Of a DNA stretch of 64,000 bases, positions 1-8,239 are shown in pieces. Position numbers and translations under genes: made by a program. The stretch lies in NCBI RefSeq assembly GCF_050971785.1, contig NZ_JBPCCU010000002.1, positions 1,302,001 to 1,366,000 on the forward strand, read 5' to 3'. Under the pieces are notes generated by a model, which worked only from the letters and a program-made list of their open reading frames with translations, ran no database searches and was not told where the DNA came from. The DNA is from Actinomadura_E scrupuli. GTDB taxonomy: Bacteria; Actinomycetota; Actinomycetes; Streptosporangiales; Streptosporangiaceae. How positions within the stretch are numbered: the stretch's first letter is position 1; every line of letters starts with the position of its first letter.

Positions 1-1
1 G

Positions 2-1441
2 GTCTCCGGCCCCGGGGGGTTCGTCGGCGTGTGGGAGGTCTCCCGCACGGCGGGCTCCAAGAAGCGCCAGAAGACGGTGCGTTCCGCGGTGCTCGTCACC
101 TCACCGGACGGGACGACCTGGTCGGAGACGGGTCAGATCGGGCAGCCCGACTATGCCGGGCTGGACCGGTTCGGTGGTTCGGACACCGGCCTGTCGGCGT
201 TGATGCGGACCACCGGCGGGAAACCGGTCGTGCTGCGCAGCACCGACGGCCGGACCTGGCAGCGGCTCGGTGACGGCCTGTTGTCGCCCGAGCTGGCAAA
301 GAACCTCACCGGACTGGCCGTGCTGCCGTCGGCGACCGTCGTGGCCGGCCGGCAGGGCACCGGAGACGCCTACCTGTCGGTGCTCGGCGGAGGCGGGGAC
401 GTCGACCTGAGGAAGATCCCGGGCATGGTCCATCCGGACCGCACGGTCGCCGCGCTGGCCACCTCCGGCGTGCAGACCGTCGCGGTGGGAAGCGGCAACG
501 GCGACGCCGCGGTGTGGACCACGGCGGACGGCCGGACCTGGCAGCGCGCGCCGATCCCCCGGGGCACCGGCCCGCGGCGGCTCAGCGCGGCCGTGCACGG
601 CCCGAAGGGCTGGGTGGTGGTCGGATCCTCCGGCGGCGGGTCCGGATCCGCGGGCGCCGTGCCCGCGCAGCCGCTGGTCCTGACCTCCGGCGACGGAGCC
701 GGCTGGCAGCCGGCCGCCGGGTTCCCGGGCGGTGACGACGTCGTGCCCGCCGCGGTGACGTACGGTCCGGCCGGTTACGTCGTGGTCGGCAAGGCGGGCG
801 GAAAGCCGGCCGCGTGGTGGTCGGCCGATCTCAAGACCTGGCAGCGGGCCTCGGGCGACCTGGCCGACGGCCGGTGGATGAGCGACGTCACGGCGACGGC
901 CACGGGCTACGTCGCGGTGGGCGGCGGCCGGGCCGGTGCGGGGGCCGGCGCGCAGCCGGCCGGATGGACCTCCGCGGACGGGAAGAAGTGGACCGCCGCG
1001 GCGCCGGTCGCGCCGCCGCCCGGGGCGGCCACGGCCGCCTTCTCCCGGGTCCTCGCGCGGGGTGCGGAGCTGGTGGCCGTGGGATCGGCGACGGCGGGCG
1101 GCCGGCCGCAGGTCGTCGCGGCGGTCTCGGCCGACGGGGGCCGGCAGTGGCAGCCCCGGCTGCTGCCGGGAGACGGGGAGTTCACCTCCGCGACGCCGAC
1201 CGGCAAGGGCTTCCTGGTGGCCGCGGTGACGGGCGCCCCCGGGCGTACCGATGTCGTGCTCTACGGCTCGGCGGACGGGCGTGCCTGGCAGCGGAGCCGG
1301 CCGCACGGAAACGGCCTGGACGGGCATGGCGCGCAACGGCTGACCGCACTGACCACGGTCGGTGCGGATCTGCTCGCCGTGGGCGTCAGCGGGGACCACC
1401 TGGGTGACACGACCACGTTGTGGCGCACCCAGGTGCCCTGA
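2..1441 (+). CDS. Repeat-rich secreted-type protein with BNR/Asp-box-like motifs (5' end missing)
   Basis: The open frame is already running at the left edge, so the true start and any signal peptide lie outside the window. At least eight copies of a short motif of the form S-x-D-G-x-x-W-Q/T recur (for example SPDGTTW, STDGRTWQR, TADGRTWQR, SADGKKW, SADGRAWQR), spaced roughly 45-60 residues apart. This is the pattern of BNR/sialidase-type beta-propeller blades, here mostly with W-Q ends. The protein is rich in Gly, Ala and Val and ends a few residues after the last blade. No catalytic sialidase residues can be assigned, so an enzymatic role is not claimed. Such proteins in actinomycetes are usually exported and of unknown function. 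It faces a small membrane-protein gene, with a hairpin between the two. Confidence 0.75.
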   Translation, partial: VSGPGGFVGVWEVSRTAGSKKRQKTVRSAVLVTSPDGTTWSETGQIGQPDYAGLDRFGGSDTGLSALMRTTGGKPVVLRSTDGRTWQRLGDGLLSPELAKNLTGLAVLPSATVVAGRQGTGDAYLSVLGGGGDVDLRKIPGMVHPDRTVAALATSGVQTVAVGSGNGDAAVWTTADGRTWQRAPIPRGTGPRRLSAAVHGPKGWVVVGSSGGGSGSAGAVPAQPLVLTSGDGAGWQPAAGFPGGDDVVPAAVTYGPAGYVVVGKAGGKPAAWWSADLKTWQRASGDLADGRWMSDVTATATGYVAVGGGRAGAGAGAQPAGWTSADGKKWTAAAPVAPPPGAATAAFSRVLARGAELVAVGSATAGGRPQVVAAVSADGGRQWQPRLLPGDGEFTSATPTGKGFLVAAVTGAPGRTDVVLYGSADGRAWQRSRPHGNGLDGHGAQRLTALTTVGADLLAVGVSGDHLGDTTTLWRTQVP

Positions 1442-1497
1442 TCCTGCTGTGATCCTGTTCTGATTCGTGATGTCGTGCGTGGAGCGGGTCCCCCGAG

Positions 1498-1545
1498 GAA
1501 CAGCTGCAAGACCAAGGCCCCAGGGTCATGATCTTGCAGCTGTTC
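1498..1545. terminator. Hairpin between convergent genes
   Basis: Perfect 14-bp arms GAACAGCTGCAAGA (1498-1511) and TCTTGCAGCTGTTC (1532-1545) are separated by 20 nt. The hairpin lies between the stop codons of two converging genes and could terminate both. There is no clear T tract. Confidence 0.6.
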
Positions 1546-1581
1546 ACCGGTCGAGCTTGTACCGGTCGAGCCTGTTCACGG

Positions 1582-1770
1582 TCAGGTGTGGATGTGCAGA
1601 TCGACGCCGAGCAGCACCAGGAACCACAGGAAGATGGCGAGCAGCGCGCTGGCCACCCGGCGGAGCAGATCGGCGTTGAGGTAGCCCTTGTCCCAGGCCA
1701 CGAAGATTCCGATGATGATGTATATGAGGCCGATGAGGCTGATGCCCCGGCTTCGATAGTGGTACGCCAT
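1582..1770 (-). CDS. Small two-helix membrane protein
   Basis: This 62-residue protein consists of two hydrophobic helices (about residues 10-26 and 41-57) joined by a short polar stretch, with a basic N-terminus (AYHYRSRG) and a HIHT tail. Small proteins of this layout are common in actinomycete genomes and have no assigned function. The ATG start lies just after an A/G-rich stretch (GAGGAGACGCC on the coding strand), a good ribosome site. It converges on the repeat protein to its left and has no operon partner. Identification rests on composition, ribosome site and intergenic placement. Confidence 0.65.
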   Translation of the reverse strand: MAYHYRSRGISLIGLIYIIIGIFVAWDKGYLNADLLRRVASALLAIFLWFLVLLGVDLHIHT

Positions 1771-1928
1771 GGCAGGCGTCTCCTCTCGATCATGTCAGTG
1801 GAACGCCTGGCAGATGCCCGGTGAAACGAAGGTCAAACTCGGCCCATCTCCGGGTCGGCGCCGGGAGGCCGGCCCGGGTGGCGGGCGCCTTCTCCCGTCC
1901 GGGCACATGCCCAGGTCAGGCCGGATGT

Positions 1929-3770
1929 TCAGCCGAGACGGAGCCGTACGACGCTGGGGTCGTGGTCGCTGATCTGGTCGGCGAACTCGGCGTTCATATG
2001 GACGATGTCGTACACATAGCGCTGCCGGGTCAGCTCCGGGCTGAGCAGGATGTGGTCGAGCACCTGTGAGTTGCCCTCGTGGTCGTAGGTGTAGCGATCG
2101 TCCACCGGCAGGCCCGCGGCCAGATCGCTTAGCCCGGTGCCGGTCGTCAGCGTCTTCAGCGGGGCGGAGAACTCGAAGTCGTTGAGATCTCCGGCCACGA
2201 TGACCCGGGCACGCGGATCGACGGCGCGTATCGAGTTCACGAAGCCGGCCATGGCCTCGGCCTGTGCCTGCCGCTGCACCTGGCTGGGCAGGCGCGGCGG
2301 CTGGTAGCGGCCGAACAGCGGATCGTCGCCGCCCCTAGAGTTCCAGTGGCCGGCGACGACGATGACGCGTACGCCGTGCCACGAGAACTCCCCGGCGAGC
2401 GGCTTGCGGGAGTTCGCCCACGCCGGGCCGAGCGGATCGACCCGGCCGGGGCTCACGCTCAGCCGGGCCCGCCCGGTCCCGTCGTCCACGGCGGTCACCG
2501 GGGTGGCCGCGTCGCCGCCGGGCCGGTCGACGAAGGAAAGCCCCCGATCGGTGCGGAACAGGAAACCGACCCGGATGTTGCCGCCGGGCTCCCCGCCGTC
2601 GGCGTTGTTCTGCGGCGGGATGGAGCGCCAGTCGTAGGCCGGGCCGCCCGCGGCGCTGATGGCGGTGACCAGCTGTGCCACCGTCTGGTCGGCGGCGACG
2701 GTCCCGTCGTCGTCGGGACCGCTGTTGTCCTGCACCTCCTCCAGGGCCAGCACGTCCGGTGATCCGAGACCGCCGACGATCTCCTGCGCCAGCCCCTGGA
2801 ACTTCGCCGGAGGATCGGACGGGTCGAGGTTCGCCATGTTCGCCGTCGCCAGCGCGAGCTCGCCGGCGCGGGCGGGCCGCGCCGACTCGCGGGCGATCGG
2901 CCCCGTCACGACCTGCGGGGTCGCGGTGAGGAACAGCTTGAAGCCGCCGAACGCGTAGTCCAGCACACCCGTGGACCGCCCGGCGAAGCGATCGCCGACG
3001 TTGACCGCCGGCACGCTCACGAGCGTGTCGTCGACGATCAGGCGTTCGGGGTCGGCGTCTCCCGGGCGCAGGACCAGGCCGCCGCGACGGGACCGTACGG
3101 TCGCTCCCGCGCCGCGCTCGGGCAGCACCGGGACCTCGCCGAACTGGGTCCGGGGGCCGACCACGACCGCGTCGTCCACCACGACCCGCATGCTCTCCAG
3201 CGACTCGTAGAAGTCGATGCCGTCCTTGCCCGGATCGAACGTGCCCGAGATCTCCACGTCGCCCGTGGCGTCGTCCTCGATGACCGTTCCTGGTGGCCTG
3301 CGCCCGTGCGGTCCGACGACCACGGCGGGCGGCAGCGGCACGCCATGGGCGACCACCGTGACCGCGCTCGCGTCCAGCTCGGTGCGGGTCAGGTTGGCCG
3401 AGGTGTCGCCACCGGGACGGAACTCCGCGACCACTCCGTCGATCAGCACCGAGTCCGACGGCACCGCGGACGGCCGGGTCCGGGTGAAGACGAAGATGCC
3501 CTCGGACGTGGCGTCGTCGTGGTCGGGCCGGGGGTCCTGAGCCCAGAAGCCGTTGGCGGTGACGGCGGTGACCACGCCCGGGACCTGGCCGACTTGTTGG
3601 CCCGCCAGCGGGGAGAGCTGGGCCGCGCCCTGGATGTCGTGGATGCGAGGGGCCACGGGAACGGGAGCGGCGTCACCGGTCCCCGGCAGGAGGACCACGG
3701 TGAGCCCGGCCGCGAGGCAACCGCAGAGCAGCCGGCCGGGTCCGCGCCGCCGGAGTCGTGCGTAGGTCAC
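1929..3770 (-). CDS. Secreted endonuclease/exonuclease/phosphatase-family nuclease
   Basis: A GTG start at 3770 is preferred over an upstream ATG at 3824. It sits just after GGAGGG and gives a signal peptide: basic TYARLRRRGPGR, then a hydrophobic stretch, then an Ala cleavage region. The N-terminal half resembles the OB-like part of large extracellular nucleases (the motif GVVTAVTANGFWAQDP is typical). The C-terminal half is an EEP domain with LALEEVQDN, AGHWNSR, VAGDLNDF and a terminal ISDHDPSVV. These carry the Glu, His, Asn, Asp and His residues expected for Mg-dependent phosphodiester cleavage. The length (613 aa) fits this family, annotated as secreted nucleases or ExeM/NucH-like proteins. 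The gene stands alone, and its likely job is degradation of extracellular DNA for nutrients. Confidence 0.88.
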   Translation of the reverse strand: MTYARLRRRGPGRLLCGCLAAGLTVVLLPGTGDAAPVPVAPRIHDIQGAAQLSPLAGQQVGQVPGVVTAVTANGFWAQDPRPDHDDATSEGIFVFTRTRPSAVPSDSVLIDGVVAEFRPGGDTSANLTRTELDASAVTVVAHGVPLPPAVVVGPHGRRPPGTVIEDDATGDVEISGTFDPGKDGIDFYESLESMRVVVDDAVVVGPRTQFGEVPVLPERGAGATVRSRRGGLVLRPGDADPERLIVDDTLVSVPAVNVGDRFAGRSTGVLDYAFGGFKLFLTATPQVVTGPIARESARPARAGELALATANMANLDPSDPPAKFQGLAQEIVGGLGSPDVLALEEVQDNSGPDDDGTVAADQTVAQLVTAISAAGGPAYDWRSIPPQNNADGGEPGGNIRVGFLFRTDRGLSFVDRPGGDAATPVTAVDDGTGRARLSVSPGRVDPLGPAWANSRKPLAGEFSWHGVRVIVVAGHWNSRGGDDPLFGRYQPPRLPSQVQRQAQAEAMAGFVNSIRAVDPRARVIVAGDLNDFEFSAPLKTLTTGTGLSDLAAGLPVDDRYTYDHEGNSQVLDHILLSPELTRQRYVYDIVHMNAEFADQISDHDPSVVRLRLG

Positions 3771-3876
3771 CGGCCCTCCATGAACGACACGACGGAGGTC
3801 CGTCGGAACGCGGGCGAAAATCACAATTACCGTACGTGTCGATCACGGTAACATCACGGCCCCGGAGATGACCAGC

Positions 3877-3926
3877 GGCCGGCGAGGGTCCCCGCACGCG
3901 ACCTCGTGCGGGGACCCTCGCCGGCC
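3877..3926. terminator. Strong 22-bp stem hairpin
   Basis: A perfect 22-bp stem (3877-3898 with 3905-3926) has a 6-nt loop CGACCT. It lies downstream of the alcohol dehydrogenase stop on the minus strand and upstream of the nuclease gene, so it probably ends the PPOX-ferredoxin-ADH transcript. Confidence 0.75.
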
Positions 3927-4041
3927 GGACGTCCCGGCGGTGTGACCCGGTACGGCGCAGTGCGACCCGGCCGGACCCGGTCGGACCGGGGCAGCCTCGA
4001 GCGAAGCCGGCCGGGCCGGGCCGGAGCGGACTCGGCGGGGC

Positions 4042-5127
4042 TCAGTCGAAGAGCACGACCTGGCGGATGACGTCGCCGCCGGTCAGCGCCTCGACGGCGT
4101 CGTTGAGCTCTTCGAACTTGATGCGCCGGCTGATCAGGCTCTCCAGGTCGAGCTTGCCGGCCCGCCACAGGTCGACGAAGAGCGGAACGTCGCGCTTGAG
4201 GTCGCAGCCGCCGTACAGCGAGGCTTTCAGGCTCTTGCCGTCGAACAGCAGCGAGAACGCGTTCTGCGTCCAGTTGTCATCGCCCGCGCCCGCGCCGACC
4301 ACGATCACGTCTCCGCCGCGCCGCGTGGCGGTCCAGGCGGTCTGGATCGCCGCGGACTTGCCGACGACCTCGAAGACGTAGTCGAAGCCGCCTCCGGTGA
4401 GCAGGCCGGTGGTCTCGGCCACGTTGTCCAGGGTCGCGGTGTGCGTGGCGCCGAAGTGCTTGGCGATCTCGTGCTTGGCCTCGTTGGGGTCGATGGCCAG
4501 GATGGTCGACGCACCGGCGATGCGCGCGCCCTGGATGACCGAGAGCCCGACGCCGCCGGCGCCGACCACGGCCACCTTGGCGCCCGGGGTGACCTTCGCG
4601 GTGTTGAACACCGCGCCGACCCCGGTGGGAATGCCGCAGCCGAGCAGCGCCGCGTACTCGAACGGCACGTCGTCGGCGACCTTGATCGCGGCCTGGGACG
4701 GGACCACCATCTCCTCGGCCCAGGTGCCGACCCCGGCCATGCCGAACGCGGGGCTGCCGTCGCCGAGCAGGAAGCGCGGGACGCTGAACGCCTCACCGAT
4801 GAAGGTCATGCACAGGTACGGCTCGCCGCGGAGGCACTCGGCGCAGTAGCCGCAGTCCGGGCTCCAGTTGACGACGACGTGGTCGCCGACCTTCACGTTG
4901 GTGACGTGGTCGCCCGCCTCGACGACGACGCCGGAGCCCTCGTGGCCGATGACGGTCGGGGGCATGACCGGCAGCACGCCGGTCATCGACGACAGGTCGG
5001 AGTGACAGACGCCGGTCGCCTTGATTTTGATCTTCACCTGGGCCGGGCCCGGTTCGATCGTGGTGACGTCGTCACGCAGATCGAGTTCCTTGTCGCCTAC
5101 CTGATGCAGTACCGCGGCACGCGCCAT
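4042..5127 (-). CDS. Zinc-dependent (NDMA-type) alcohol dehydrogenase
   Basis: This is a 361-aa medium-chain alcohol dehydrogenase. It shows the catalytic zinc region GVCHSDL and GHEGSG, four structural-zinc cysteines in DCGYCAECLRGEPYLC, and a Rossmann motif GAGGVGLS. Overall it resembles the actinobacterial NDMA-dependent alcohol dehydrogenase family, which keeps its nicotinamide cofactor tightly bound. The ATG follows CTGGAGGAACGC, a clear ribosome site. It is the last gene of a minus-strand unit after a [3Fe-4S] ferredoxin and a PPOX protein. A KstR-type operator precedes that unit. The likely role is oxidation of an alcohol formed by a P450 on a steroid or lipid side chain; the substrate is inferred from context only. 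Confidence 0.88.
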   Translation of the reverse strand: MARAAVLHQVGDKELDLRDDVTTIEPGPAQVKIKIKATGVCHSDLSSMTGVLPVMPPTVIGHEGSGVVVEAGDHVTNVKVGDHVVVNWSPDCGYCAECLRGEPYLCMTFIGEAFSVPRFLLGDGSPAFGMAGVGTWAEEMVVPSQAAIKVADDVPFEYAALLGCGIPTGVGAVFNTAKVTPGAKVAVVGAGGVGLSVIQGARIAGASTILAIDPNEAKHEIAKHFGATHTATLDNVAETTGLLTGGGFDYVFEVVGKSAAIQTAWTATRRGGDVIVVGAGAGDDNWTQNAFSLLFDGKSLKASLYGGCDLKRDVPLFVDLWRAGKLDLESLISRRIKFEELNDAVEALTGGDVIRQVVLFD

Positions 5128-5224
5128 GCGTTCCTCCAGGGGGAGACGCCGTCCCCGCCGCCGGAACGGGCGCGGGAGCCGGGCGTCGAGGGTGGTTGGG
5201 TGACCTGCCGGTTGTTCGCTCCGG

Positions 5225-5416
5225 TCATTCGGTGAGCGTCAGGGCCGCCTTGGGGCAGGACCGGACGGCATGCCGTACCTTGTCGACGAGCTCCGCGGGG
5301 GGATTCGGCTGCAGGATCTCGAGGTTGTCCTCGTCGTCCAGCTCGAACACCTCGGGGGCGAGACCCATGCACACGGCGTTGGCCTCGCACACCAGCGGGT
5401 CCACTCGTACTTCCAT
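5225..5416 (-). CDS. [3Fe-4S] ferredoxin, P450 partner type
   Basis: This 63-residue ferredoxin starts MEVRVDPLVCEANAVC and ends RSCPKAALTLTE. Three cysteines (C-x5-C and later C-P) with no fourth ligand fit the single [3Fe-4S] ferredoxins that feed electrons to bacterial cytochrome P450s. ATG 5416 is chosen because AAGGAG lies just upstream; an upstream ATG in frame adds an unlikely leader. It sits between the PPOX gene and the alcohol dehydrogenase on the same strand. It is the only ferredoxin in the window, so it is a good candidate donor for the P450s at 10.3-12.9 kb. Confidence 0.9.
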   Translation of the reverse strand: MEVRVDPLVCEANAVCMGLAPEVFELDDEDNLEILQPNPPAELVDKVRHAVRSCPKAALTLTE

Positions 5417-5489
5417 CGCGCGCTCCTTGATTGCGGGGCCGTGCGCGAGTCCGGCCACGGTCGCCGGGTTCGCGTCTCGGGCCAGCTTG

Positions 5490-5918
5490 TCAGGCCAGCT
5501 TGGCGTGGTCCCAGGACGCGACGCGGGAGACGTTGACGACGTACGCGTAGCGTTTGGCCGCCGTGTGCTCGACGAACGGCGCGATCTCGGCCTCGTCCTG
5601 GATGTCCATCATGCGCCGGACCACTTCACTGCCAACATACCGAATCCTGTTCGGATCAGTGACGATCTCGGCCGTGCCGTAGATCAGTGCGCCGCGCAGC
5701 TCGAAGTAGTCCTCTCCGGCCTCGATCAGGCAGGTGATCCGCGGGTCCCGCTCGATGTTCCGGGCCTTCTGGGAGGTGCGGTAGGTCCAGAACCCGATCT
5801 GGTCGCCGACCAGTCCGTAGAACATGGTCACCAGATGGGGTGTGCCGTCCGGATTGATCGTGCCGAGTTGCAGCTTGCGCTGGCCCTCGATCAGGGCAGA
5901 CACCTCTTTTTCGGACAT
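5490..5918 (-). CDS. Pyridoxamine-5'-phosphate-oxidase-like flavin/F420 protein
   Basis: This 142-residue split-barrel protein (SEKEVSALIEGQRKLQLGTI at the start, then TPHLVTMFY and a conserved KARNIERDPRITCLIE segment) belongs to the PPOX superfamily. Many actinobacterial members of this size use F420, but the cofactor cannot be settled from sequence alone. The frame stays open far upstream, but homology begins at ATG 5918. It is the first gene of the unit that continues with the ferredoxin and alcohol dehydrogenase. A perfect KstR consensus lies 33 bp upstream of the start, tying it to steroid catabolism. The substrate is unknown. Confidence 0.82.
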   Translation of the reverse strand: MSEKEVSALIEGQRKLQLGTINPDGTPHLVTMFYGLVGDQIGFWTYRTSQKARNIERDPRITCLIEAGEDYFELRGALIYGTAEIVTDPNRIRYVGSEVVRRMMDIQDEAEIAPFVEHTAAKRYAYVVNVSRVASWDHAKLA

Positions 5919-5950
5919 GGAAATCCGCTTGCGCTCGCTCACCGGAAAAG

Positions 5951-5964
5951 TAGAACACGTTTCA
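5951..5964. promoter_or_regulatory. KstR-type operator (exact consensus)
   Basis: TAGAACACGTTTCA matches TnnAACnnGTTnnA, the published KstR operator of mycobacteria, at every fixed position. It lies upstream of the PPOX-ferredoxin-ADH unit. Confidence 0.75.
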
Positions 5965-6206
5965 GTCTGAGGCGGCAAGAGGGGATCGGTCACGATGTCG
6001 CCGAGACTGCCGGCCGCCGTCCGGGACGGGCGGCCGACACCTCCGGCCGACACCTCCGGCCGACACCTCCGCGCAACCTGAACGTGGGAGGGAGGTGGGT
6101 GAAATGTCACCGGGCGACCGCATCGTTGAGGGTTGAGGAGGAGTGCGGGGCAGTGGGTGATCTGAGCGGCACCGCCGGGGAGATACAGTGCGCGCGGAGG
6201 AGATCG

Positions 6207-6920
6207 ATGACTGAGATGACCACGGCAGGGCCAGGTGAGGGGGAGACCCTTCCCGCCGATCCCCGGCCCGAGCGTGCGATGCCCGCGCACCTCGTCCGGG
6301 CGGCCGAGGCGGCGAAGGGCTTCATGCCCCGGCCCGAGGGCCGCGTGCTGTACGAGACCGCGCTGGAGTACGGCACGCGGGGGCCGCTCCTGGAGGTCGG
6401 CACCTACTGCGGCAAGTCCGCGATCTACCTGGGGGCCGCCGCCCGCGAGGCGGGCACCGTGCTGGTCACCGTCGACCACCATCACGGCTCCGAGGAGAAC
6501 CAGGCCGGCTGGGAGCACCACGACCCGTCGCTGGTGGACCCTTGCACGGGCCGCATGGACACGCTGCCGACCTTCCGCAAGACGATCGGCTCCGCGGGAC
6601 TGGAAGACCACGTGATCGCAGTCGTGGGCGCCTCCAGGACCGTCGCGGTGCTCTGGCGCACGCCGCTGGGCCTGCTGTTCATCGACGGAGGCCACGCGGA
6701 GGAGCACGCCCAGGGCGACTACACCGGCTGGGCCCCCTGGGTGATGACCGGCGGGGCCCTGGTCATCCACGATGTCTTCGCCGACCCCGCCGACGGCGGC
6801 CAGGCCCCGTACCACGTCTATCAGCGGGCCCTGGCGAGCGGCGCCTTCGAAGAACGCCGGGCCGAGGGCTCCCTCCGCGTCCTCGAGCGCACCTCCGACG
6901 CCGACCCCCTCAGCGCCTGA
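6207..6920 (+). CDS. Class I SAM-dependent methyltransferase
   Basis: This is a 237-aa methyltransferase of the Methyltransf_24 type. LLEVGTYCGKSAIYLG is the SAM-binding glycine motif. VDHHHGSEENQAGWEHHDP and LLFIDGGHAEEHAQGDY are the acidic and metal-like motifs of this group. The ATG at 6207 follows GGAGGAG. It stands alone on the plus strand and converges on the toroid-protein gene, with a repeated palindrome in between. The substrate is unknown; the closest known families methylate small molecules or sugars. Confidence 0.82.
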   Translation: MTEMTTAGPGEGETLPADPRPERAMPAHLVRAAEAAKGFMPRPEGRVLYETALEYGTRGPLLEVGTYCGKSAIYLGAAAREAGTVLVTVDHHHGSEENQAGWEHHDPSLVDPCTGRMDTLPTFRKTIGSAGLEDHVIAVVGASRTVAVLWRTPLGLLFIDGGHAEEHAQGDYTGWAPWVMTGGALVIHDVFADPADGGQAPYHVYQRALASGAFEERRAEGSLRVLERTSDADPLSA

Positions 6921-6955
6921 CCCACCCTCGCTCTCACCCGCCCCCTGATCACCTC

Positions 6956-6998
6956 CCGTGATCACGCAATCGTTCGACGACTGATTGCATGATCACGG
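6956..6998. repeat. Palindromic repeat element, copy 1 of 4
   Basis: Arms CCGTGATCACGCAATC (6956-6971) and GATTGCATGATCACGG (6983-6998) pair with one mismatch around an 11-nt centre containing TCGACGA. Near-identical elements occur at 11570, 36271 and 59989. This copy lies between convergent genes. Confidence 0.85.
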
Positions 6999-7087
6999 TA
7001 GAGGTGCGGAGGCGCGAGTGTGCCGGGCCACGGGGCCGGAGGGGCCGGAGCGCGGGGGGCTGGTGGGTGGGGAGGGAAAGGTAGCGG

Positions 7088-8239
7088 TCAGCGGTCGGCG
7101 GAGCTTCGTACGATGCGCGGAATCTGCGCGGTCTCACAGCCGCAGGCGGCGGGGTCGGCCGAGGCGCTGGGCCCCAGCGGACGGCCGGCGATCTCCTTGA
7201 AGATCTCCGCGCCCGGGGTGGCGCCGCTCAGCGTGTCGGCCGCGAGGATCACCGCGGCGGCCGTGTAGGTCGACCGGTCGCCGGGGAAGTGCCGGTCGTT
7301 GACGAACTGGTAGCCCGTCCAGTACGACCCGTCCTCGTGCCGCAGGAACTGCATCTTGGTGAACAGCTCCAGCGCGCGATCCCGGTCGCCGATGGAGTCG
7401 AGCGCCATCACCAGCTCACAGGTCTCCGCGCCGGTCACCCAGGGCTGGTCGGAGACACAACGGCAGCCGAGGTCACCGACCACGAAGGTGTCCCACTGGG
7501 CGCTGATCCGCTGGTGGGCGCCCCGGCCGCGGACCGGGCCCGTGAGCACCGGGTAGTACCAGTCCATCGACCAGCGGCTCTTGTCGGCGAAGGCCTCTGG
7601 ATGCGCGGCGATCACATGGCCCAGCTGGTCCGCCGCGAGCTCCCAGTCCGGCTGCGGCTCGTCCAGGTGCTCGGCCAGCGCCACGGCGCAGCGCAGCGAC
7701 TGGTAGATCGACGAGCAGCCGGTCAGCAGCGCGTGGTCGCTCGGCTGCCCGTCCGGGTGCCGGATCCAGATGACCTCGCCGCGGGCGGTCTGCAGGCCGA
7801 GCACGAAGTCGATCGCCCGGCGCACGCTCGGCCACATCCGGGCCACGAACTCCTCGTCGCCGGTGACGAGGAGCTCATGCCACACCCCGACGGCCACGTA
7901 GGCCGCATGGTTGGACTCACCGCCCGCCTCGATCACCTCGCCGGCGATCCACTTGGCCGGCCAGGAGCCGTCGGGCCGCTGCTCGCCGCGCAGCCACTCG
8001 TACGCCCGCCGGGCGGGCTCGGTCAGCCCCGCCACCGTGAGCGCCATCGCGGCCTCGATGTGGTTCCAGGCGTCCACGTGGCCGGGCGGCAGGTCCTGGC
8101 CGTCCACATGGGCGGCGGCGAACCACGGGATCGCACCGGAGGGGTCCTGCTGCCGGACGATGCTCTGGGCGGTGGCCACGATGTCGGCGGAGGTCACCAC
8201 ATCGTGCACGGACGGGATCACGGCAGGCTCAGGCCGCAT
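7088..8239 (-). CDS. Prenyltransferase/squalene-cyclase-like alpha-toroid protein
   Basis: This 383-aa soluble protein has repeated helical motifs of the terpene cyclase / prenyltransferase toroid fold (WLRGEQRPDGSWPAKW, QFLRHEDGSYWTGYQF). It lacks a recognisable DDxD or DxDD cyclase motif in the expected place, so it may be a toroid protein with a glycosidase-like or binding role. Its ATG at 8239 overlaps the end of the methyltransferase gene by 11 bp, implying translational coupling. The three-gene run glycosyltransferase / methyltransferase / this protein is a recurrent actinobacterial neighbourhood as far as I recall. The product is unknown. Confidence 0.75.
   Translation of the reverse strand: MRPEPAVIPSVHDVVTSADIVATAQSIVRQQDPSGAIPWFAAAHVDGQDLPPGHVDAWNHIEAAMALTVAGLTEPARRAYEWLRGEQRPDGSWPAKWIAGEVIEAGGESNHAAYVAVGVWHELLVTGDEEFVARMWPSVRRAIDFVLGLQTARGEVIWIRHPDGQPSDHALLTGCSSIYQSLRCAVALAEHLDEPQPDWELAADQLGHVIAAHPEAFADKSRWSMDWYYPVLTGPVRGRGAHQRISAQWDTFVVGDLGCRCVSDQPWVTGAETCELVMALDSIGDRDRALELFTKMQFLRHEDGSYWTGYQFVNDRHFPGDRSTYTAAAVILAADTLSGATPGAEIFKEIAGRPLGPSASADPAACGCETAQIPRIVRSSADR

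Noticed and set aside
3771..3824. Start of the secreted nuclease at the upstream ATG 3824
   Set aside because: The extra 18 residues precede the signal peptide's basic region and lack a good ribosome site; GTG 3770 has GGAGGG.
6956..6998. Palindromic repeat as an ordinary terminator
   Set aside because: Lacks a T tract and recurs in places where no transcript should end, such as before a P450 start; better treated as a repeat family.
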